This document shows positions 40,066-43,811 of a DNA stretch of 43,811 nucleotides, in pieces. Numbering within the stretch: the stretch's first letter is position 1; each line of letters opens with the position of its first letter. Made by a program: the position numbers and the translations under genes. This DNA is from Nocardiopsis sp. MG754419 (GTDB taxonomy: Bacteria; Actinomycetota; Actinomycetes; Streptosporangiales; Streptosporangiaceae), in assembly GCF_018207095.1 (NCBI RefSeq), contig NZ_QOCZ01000032.1, positions 1 through 43,811 on the forward strand, in the 5' to 3' direction. Below the pieces are notes generated by a model. It was not told the DNA's origin. It did not search any database and saw only the letters and a list, made by a program, of their open reading frames with translations.

Positions 40066-40506
40066 TCATTCCATGTCGACCCGCGGCCCGTGTGGCCCCG
40101 GGCTCCCAGCGGTGAAGTACGTGCGCGCTCCGGGCGTGAACATCAGCCCCGCCGTGAGGAACGCGAAGGCGGCCACGCCCACGGCGCTCACACCGAGCAC
40201 CGGCGTCGTGACCATCAGGACCGTCGCCGCGGCCCCGAACAGGACGTTGACCCCGACGACGCCCGGCCGGGCCACCGGGAGACCGGCGAAGACGAGGACG
40301 AACAGCACGGCGGCGGCGACCGCGTAGGCGAGGGAGAACGCGGCGCGGAGGAAGACGATCGCCGGGAAGTCCGGAAAGTCCGGGCTCTCCATCTGGAACA
40401 TCCCGTTGCGGAGGACGAGTCCCCCGACGAACACCTGGTAGAGGCCGATCAGGACCAGCATCACCTGGATGACGGGGACGCTCCCGGGGATCGGTCGCAG
40501 GTTCAT
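40066..40506 (-). CDS. Small four-helix membrane protein of unknown function
   Basis: 146-residue membrane protein with four predicted helices (about 12-30, 46-70, 78-98 and 102-120) and a short Pro/Gly-rich C-terminal tail. I do not recognise a named family. The ATG at 40506 is preferred because GGGAG lies 5 bases upstream; ATG 40518 is possible. The frame continues upstream into Arg/Pro-rich noise. Monocistronic. Confidence 0.7.
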   Translation of the reverse strand: MNLRPIPGSVPVIQVMLVLIGLYQVFVGGLVLRNGMFQMESPDFPDFPAIVFLRAAFSLAYAVAAAVLFVLVFAGLPVARPGVVGVNVLFGAAATVLMVTTPVLGVSAVGVAAFAFLTAGLMFTPGARTYFTAGSPGPHGPRVDME

Positions 40507-40683
40507 TCTCACTCCCATCGCGTTCGTCCGCTGTCCCTCCACGCTAGGACCACGTCGGGGACGGCGCATCGCCCCAGGGGCCGGATCCTCCGTCTCGAAA
40601 GGAGGTTCCGCCGCTCCCCCGCCCCCGACCATCGGCCCATCGGGCGGGCCACCGAGCGCGGGGCCGCGGCGCCCCGCACACGC

Positions 40684-40723
40684 GAACGCGCGCCCCGGGA
40701 CGAAACGTCCGGGACGCGCGTTC
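40684..40723 (-). terminator. Terminator after the BCCT gene
   Basis: A long hairpin: GAACGCGCG (40684-40692) pairs with CGCGCGTTC (40715-40723), and the inner CGGGACG-type arm continues to an AAA-containing loop with one bulge. It lies 39 bases beyond the BCCT stop. Confidence 0.7.
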
Positions 40724-40761
40724 ACGACGGCGCCGAGGCGCCCACCCGAGGCGGGCCTCGG

Positions 40762-42387
40762 TCAGGAGCGCTCACTGCCTTCGAGGTCGGGGTCGGCGTC
40801 CGGGTCCGCCGACGCGGTCGTGGCGACCGACCCGGTGGGGTCCGTCGCCGCGATCGGTTCGGCGGGCGCCCGCACGGCGGCGGGGTCCTCGCGCAGGTCG
40901 CGCCAGAAGCTCATGACCACGCCCACGATGACGATGACGAAGGGCGCGGAGGCGACGATGACCGTCTGTTGCAGCGCGGACAGGCCCCCGGAGAGCAACA
41001 GGATCACCGCCAGGGCACCGGTCATCGCACCCCACAGGAGCAGGATGGGCGTCCGCGGGGTCTCGGATCCGTGGGTGGTGATCATGCCGAGCACGTACGT
41101 GTTGGCGTCGGCTCCGGAGACGAAGAACAGCACGGCGAGGATGACCACCAGGGCGGTGGTGAGCACCGGAAGGGGGAACTCGGCCAGGGTGGCGTAGAAG
41201 GCGCTGTTGATGTCGGCGGCGGTCGCGCTCGCGATGTCGGTGCCGTGGTTCATGTCCAGTTCGATGGCGGCGCCACCGAAGACCGCGAACCAGGTGAAGA
41301 ACGCGATGCTGGGCATGCCGAGCACCACCAGGACGAACTGGCGGATCGTGCGTCCACGGGAGATGCGGGCCAGGAACACCCCGACGAAAGCGCCCCAGGA
41401 CACCCACCAGGCCATCATGAAGTACGTCCAGCGCTGGAGCCAGGCCACGTCGCCGAAGGCGGGCCCGCGCAGGCTCATGAGCAGGAACTCGTTGCCGTAC
41501 CGCCCCACGGACTCCAGGAAGAGCGAGACCAGGAAGGACGTCGGCCCGAGGAAGAGGACGAACAGGAACAGCACCGAGGCGATCGACAGGTTGACCTCGC
41601 TGGTGTAGCGGATGCCCCGCTTGAGGCCCGTGGCCGCCGACAGGCTGAACAGGACCGTCACCACGATGACGACGATGACCTGGGTGTTGGTGCCGGTCGG
41701 TGTGCCCAGGAGCCGGTTGAGCCCGTTGTCGATCTGCAGGGCCCCGAGGCCGAGCGAGGTCGTGGTGCCGAACAGCGTCGCGAACACCGTGAAGACGTCG
41801 ATGGCCTTGCCCAGGGGGCCGTCGGCGTGGCGTCCGAGCAGGGGCCGGAACAGGGCGCTGACGAGGCCGGGCCGCTTCTTGCGGTACATGGAGTAGCCGA
41901 TCGCCAGCCCGAAGGCGGCGAAGATCGCCCAGGCGTGCAGACCCCAGTCGTAGAAGGAGTACTGCATGGCCACCACGGCCGCCTGCGGCGTGCCGGGCTC
42001 GGCCAGTCCGTGGGGCGGGTCCCACATATGGGACACGGGTTCGGCGATGCCGTAGGAGACCAGGCCGATGCCCATGACCGCGCAGAGGATCATGGCGATC
42101 CACGTGTGGGTGGCGAACTCGGGCCGGTCATCGTCCGAGCCCAGGCGTACGCGGCCGAAACGGCTGAACGCCAGCACGATCAGGAACACGAGCAGCACGA
42201 GAGGCAGCACGAGGTAGGCCCACCCGAAGTCGCGGGTGATCCGGTTCAGGCCGGCGCTCATCACCGACATCTGCTGGGTGGGCGCGACGACTCCCCAGAT
42301 GACGAAGATGAGGGAGACGGCCAGGGAGACCCAGAAGACGGTCCCCACCTTCCCGCCTGCGCGGGTCGCGGCACTCACCGGAGCCAC
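40762..42387 (-). CDS. BCCT-family (betaine/carnitine/choline) transporter
   Basis: 541-residue secondary transporter with 12 helices. The BCCT signature is MAWWVSWGAFVGVFLARISRGRTIRQF (from about 318), which includes the Trp-rich helix-8 motif. YGIAEPVSHMWDPP and YSFYDWGLHAWAIF fit the substrate and gate helices of the family. It imports quaternary ammonium compounds, usually with Na+. The C-terminal 40 residues are Asp/Ala/Pro-rich and acidic, not the basic osmosensory tail of BetP, so osmotic activation is not evident. Start GTG 42387 or GTG 42378; neither has a strong SD. It is divergent from a GntR regulator. Confidence 0.92.
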   Translation of the reverse strand: MAPVSAATRAGGKVGTVFWVSLAVSLIFVIWGVVAPTQQMSVMSAGLNRITRDFGWAYLVLPLVLLVFLIVLAFSRFGRVRLGSDDDRPEFATHTWIAMILCAVMGIGLVSYGIAEPVSHMWDPPHGLAEPGTPQAAVVAMQYSFYDWGLHAWAIFAAFGLAIGYSMYRKKRPGLVSALFRPLLGRHADGPLGKAIDVFTVFATLFGTTTSLGLGALQIDNGLNRLLGTPTGTNTQVIVVIVVTVLFSLSAATGLKRGIRYTSEVNLSIASVLFLFVLFLGPTSFLVSLFLESVGRYGNEFLLMSLRGPAFGDVAWLQRWTYFMMAWWVSWGAFVGVFLARISRGRTIRQFVLVVLGMPSIAFFTWFAVFGGAAIELDMNHGTDIASATAADINSAFYATLAEFPLPVLTTALVVILAVLFFVSGADANTYVLGMITTHGSETPRTPILLLWGAMTGALAVILLLSGGLSALQQTVIVASAPFVIVIVGVVMSFWRDLREDPAAVRAPAEPIAATDPTGSVATTASADPDADPDLEGSERS

Positions 42388-42435
42388 CGGTGGCCGGGAT
42401 TCGGGTTGCGGGATGTGGTGCTCTCGAGCACGGGT

Positions 42436-42450
42436 TCTTGCATGGCAAGA
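42436..42450 (-). promoter_or_regulatory. Candidate operator at the BCCT start point
   Basis: TCTTGC-ATG-GCAAGA is a perfect 6-bp-arm dyad located where the predicted BCCT transcript begins. A second related dyad, TCTTGA (42462-42467) with TCAAGA (42478-42483), lies across the promoter spacer and -35. A repressor bound here would block the transporter gene. Confidence 0.5.
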
Positions 42451-42451
42451 C

Positions 42452-42481
42452 AGCCTAATGATCTTGAACGACGGGAGTCAA
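42452..42481 (-). promoter_or_regulatory. Promoter of the BCCT gene
   Basis: On the minus strand TTGACT (42476-42481) and TAGGCT (42452-42457) are 18 bases apart, a good housekeeping-type pair. The start near 42445 falls inside the adjacent dyad. Confidence 0.6.
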
Positions 42482-42545
42482 GAAAGACCCTCTTTTGTGT
42501 GAATATGCACATCAGAGAGGTTCCGTAGGTCACGGATGACGCGTC

Positions 42546-42575
42546 TTGACACGCCACGCACGACAGATCTAGCTT
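42546..42575 (+). promoter_or_regulatory. Promoter of the gntR-type gene
   Basis: A perfect TTGACA (42546-42551) and TAGCTT (42570-42575) are 18 bases apart. The predicted start near 42582 lies in the TTGTATACAA palindrome. Confidence 0.65.
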
Positions 42576-42578
42576 CTG

Positions 42579-42588
42579 TTGTATACAA
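42579..42588 (+). promoter_or_regulatory. GntR/FCD-type operator TTGTATACAA
   Basis: A perfect 10-bp palindrome with the GT-N-AC core bound by many FadR-subfamily GntR regulators. It covers the predicted transcription start of the regulator gene, so negative autoregulation is likely. Confidence 0.65.
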
Positions 42589-42606
42589 GAAGGCGAGGAT
42601 GTGGGA

Positions 42607-43296
42607 GTGACCAGGACAGCGGACCCCGCGCAGGGACCCCGGACGCGTGTCGTCGACGAGCTGCGCGAGGCGATCATCAGGGGCCGCTACGGCCCGGGGG
42701 ACTCCCTCTCCGAGGTGGTTCTGGCCGAGATCCACGGCGTCAGCCGCACTCCGATCCGCGAAGCCCTCAAGCAGCTGCAGGTCGAAGGGCTGGTGGAGGT
42801 CCGGTCGCGCGTCGGCACGTTCGTGCGCCGCCCCTCCCGTCGCGAAGTGGTCGAGCTGTTCCAGATCAAGGAGATGCTCGAAGGTCTGGGGGCGCGGCTT
42901 CTGGCGCTGCGGGGCGAGGTGGCCGAGACCGCCCTCCTGAGGGAGAACCTCCTACGCTCCGCCCACGCGGCGCGGGATCGGGACGTCGAGGCGTACTCCC
43001 CCTCGGTCCACGAGTTCCACGACCTGATCGTGCGCGGTGCCGACAATACTCGACTCGCCCACCACTACCGACAGCTGACGAACCAGCTCGCCTACCCCCG
43101 GCTGGTGACCGCCTCCCTGCGGCGCCCGGGGCGCCTGGAGGCGTCCCTCGGCGAGCAGCGGGCCGTGTTCGACCGCGTCGTCGAGAAGGACGGCTTCGGC
43201 GCGGAGTGGGCCATGCGCGACCACGTGCGCGCCCTGGAGCGCGAAGTGATGATGGCTACGGCCGCCGACCCCCTGCGGGACCGCCGGGACCCCTGA
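42607..43296 (+). CDS. GntR-family regulator with FCD ligand domain
   Basis: 229-residue FadR-subfamily transcription regulator. The N-terminal winged helix (about 10-75) has RVVDELREAIIRGRYGPGD, VSRTPIREALKQLQVEGLV and SRVGTFVRRP. The all-helical FCD domain (about 80-220) has a plausible metal/ligand triad of Asp/His positions in VHEFHDLIVR, YRQLTNQ and DHVRALEREV. GTG 42607 is preferred because GAGG lies 8 bases upstream; GTG 42601 is too close to it. It is divergent from the BCCT transporter, which is its likely target; the inducer could be a transported amine or its breakdown product. Confidence 0.9.
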   Translation: MTRTADPAQGPRTRVVDELREAIIRGRYGPGDSLSEVVLAEIHGVSRTPIREALKQLQVEGLVEVRSRVGTFVRRPSRREVVELFQIKEMLEGLGARLLALRGEVAETALLRENLLRSAHAARDRDVEAYSPSVHEFHDLIVRGADNTRLAHHYRQLTNQLAYPRLVTASLRRPGRLEASLGEQRAVFDRVVEKDGFGAEWAMRDHVRALEREVMMATAADPLRDRRDP

Positions 43297-43307
43297 GGTG
43301 CTCGGGG

Positions 43308-43337
43308 CGACCCTCGACCCCGGGACGCCGAGGGTCG
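43308..43337. terminator. Terminator after the gntR-type gene
   Basis: A perfect 9-bp stem (43308-43316 with 43329-43337) and 12-base loop begins 12 bases after the regulator stop. It would also end a minus-strand transcript from the small gene to the right. Confidence 0.65.
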
Positions 43338-43342
43338 AGGAC

Positions 43343-43634
43343 TCACGCGCCCATCGTCGGGCGCGCAGCCGGTCCCGGCGTCGACGCCTGAGGTGGGACG
43401 CCGCGACGGAGTCCCGCCACTCCGTGGCGCAGGCACGCCGATGGCAGCCGGAGCAGCACCCCCGAAGCATGTGAGCACCGCGACGGCGGGTGCCCGACGA
43501 CAGTGGGTCTCGGCGGGCGTGCGGGTCGGCGCGGGCGACAGGCCGCACGCGCCCTCGGGGTGATCGTGCAGGGCTACCGGATCGTGGTCGCGGTGGCGTA
43601 CCCACAGCGGCCCGGTCCTGTCCGTACGGGACAT
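43343..43634 (-). pseudogene. Possible frameshifted small gene
   Basis: The ATG at 43634 (minus strand) has a good SD (AGAGGA). The first 45 residues look coding (SRTDRTGPLWVRHRDHDPV, then LHDHPEGACGL), with G/C in nearly all third positions. Near 43485-43505 this signal jumps to another frame, which reads RGCCSGCHRRACATEW followed by a very basic tail (RRRRRDRLRARRW). A stop (43343-43345) just before the terminator is in the third frame. It resembles small actinobacterial proteins with an HxH motif, a Cys cluster and an Arg-rich tail, as far as I recall them. It may be a decayed gene or sequence error near a contig end. Confidence 0.35.
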
Positions 43635-43659
43635 CTCGTTCCTCTCGGAACCCGCCTCC

Positions 43660-43811
43660 GTGCCCCGGACCCTCCGGGCGGACGGGCCGGATCGAGGCCC
43701 CCATGCGCGCCACCTCCTCGCCGTCCGCGCGCGCCACCGGCCCGTGAACGGTGGTCGCGTCCATCGACGCCACCCACCACGTGTGCGACCGTCACGCACG
43801 CGCCCGCCCCG
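43660..43811 (-). other. Edge region with weak coding signal
   Basis: On the minus strand one frame from about 43779 (GTG) to 43660 has a strong G/C third-position bias and reads ASMDATTVHGPVARADGEE, then VRPEGPGHGG. It has no stop before it runs into the next small gene and an upstream in-frame TGA, so I cannot define a gene. It may be part of a gene cut or shifted at the window edge. Confidence 0.2.

Noticed and set aside
40042-42528. 828-codon plus-strand frame
   Set aside because: It is antisense to the small membrane protein and BCCT genes, with His/Glu/Asp-rich low complexity typical of a shadow frame.

Overview
The window is very GC-rich DNA with many GTG starts, 4-bp ATGA/GTGA gene overlaps and strong Shine-Dalgarno (SD) sites. 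The gene content is typical of a filamentous actinomycete: KorAB, a DUF1206 membrane protein, an ECF41-type sigma factor, an aerobic-type cob pathway and small secreted proteins. A Nocardiopsis-like member of the Streptosporangiales is my best guess; the sequence alone cannot fix the genus. I see no mobile element, phage gene, CRISPR array or rRNA.

Left part (1-10.8 kb): tRNA-Tyr (minus strand), a YajQ-family protein, the HtpX membrane protease, the korAB 2-oxoglutarate:ferredoxin oxidoreductase operon, an NAD(P)-binding protein, a protein with a Q/Y/G-rich tail, two tandem 71-residue secreted cysteine-pair proteins, a GNAT acetyltransferase, and an ECF41-like sigma factor coupled to an FAD-dependent oxidoreductase. 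The sigma gene carries what looks like its own recognition promoter.

Middle left (10.8-17 kb): a VOC protein, then a CitA/DcuS-type two-component pair divergent from a tctCBA tripartite tricarboxylate transporter operon. The AT-rich repeat region between them is the likely control site.

Core (17-37.7 kb): a large cobalamin island with four separate cobalamin riboswitches. They precede (1) cobG-cobH-cobIJ-cobM, (2) a fused ChlI/ChlD-type chelatase subunit-cobO-cobBC, (3) cobN-cobF-cobQ-cobK and (4) a btuFCD-type ABC importer. cobL lies between units 1 and 2 on the minus strand. Together these cover most steps from precorrin-2 to adenosylcobyric acid plus uptake. CobA, the aminopropanol-linkage enzyme (CobD) and the nucleotide-loop enzymes (CobP/U, CobS/V) are not in the window. 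Two features stand out: CobG stops before the region that should hold its 4Fe-4S cysteines, and CobB is fused to CobC.

Right part (37.8-43.8 kb): a DUF1206 protein, a membrane acyltransferase that may be leaderless, a small four-helix membrane protein, and a BCCT-family osmolyte/choline-type transporter divergent from a GntR/FCD regulator. Each of the two divergent promoters has a palindrome at its predicted start. The last 450 bp hold what looks like a small frameshifted gene.

No wholly new multi-gene system is evident. The most promising leads are the cluster-less CobG, the tandem secreted peptides, the self-recognising ECF41 promoter and the dyad-marked BCCT/GntR intergenic region.
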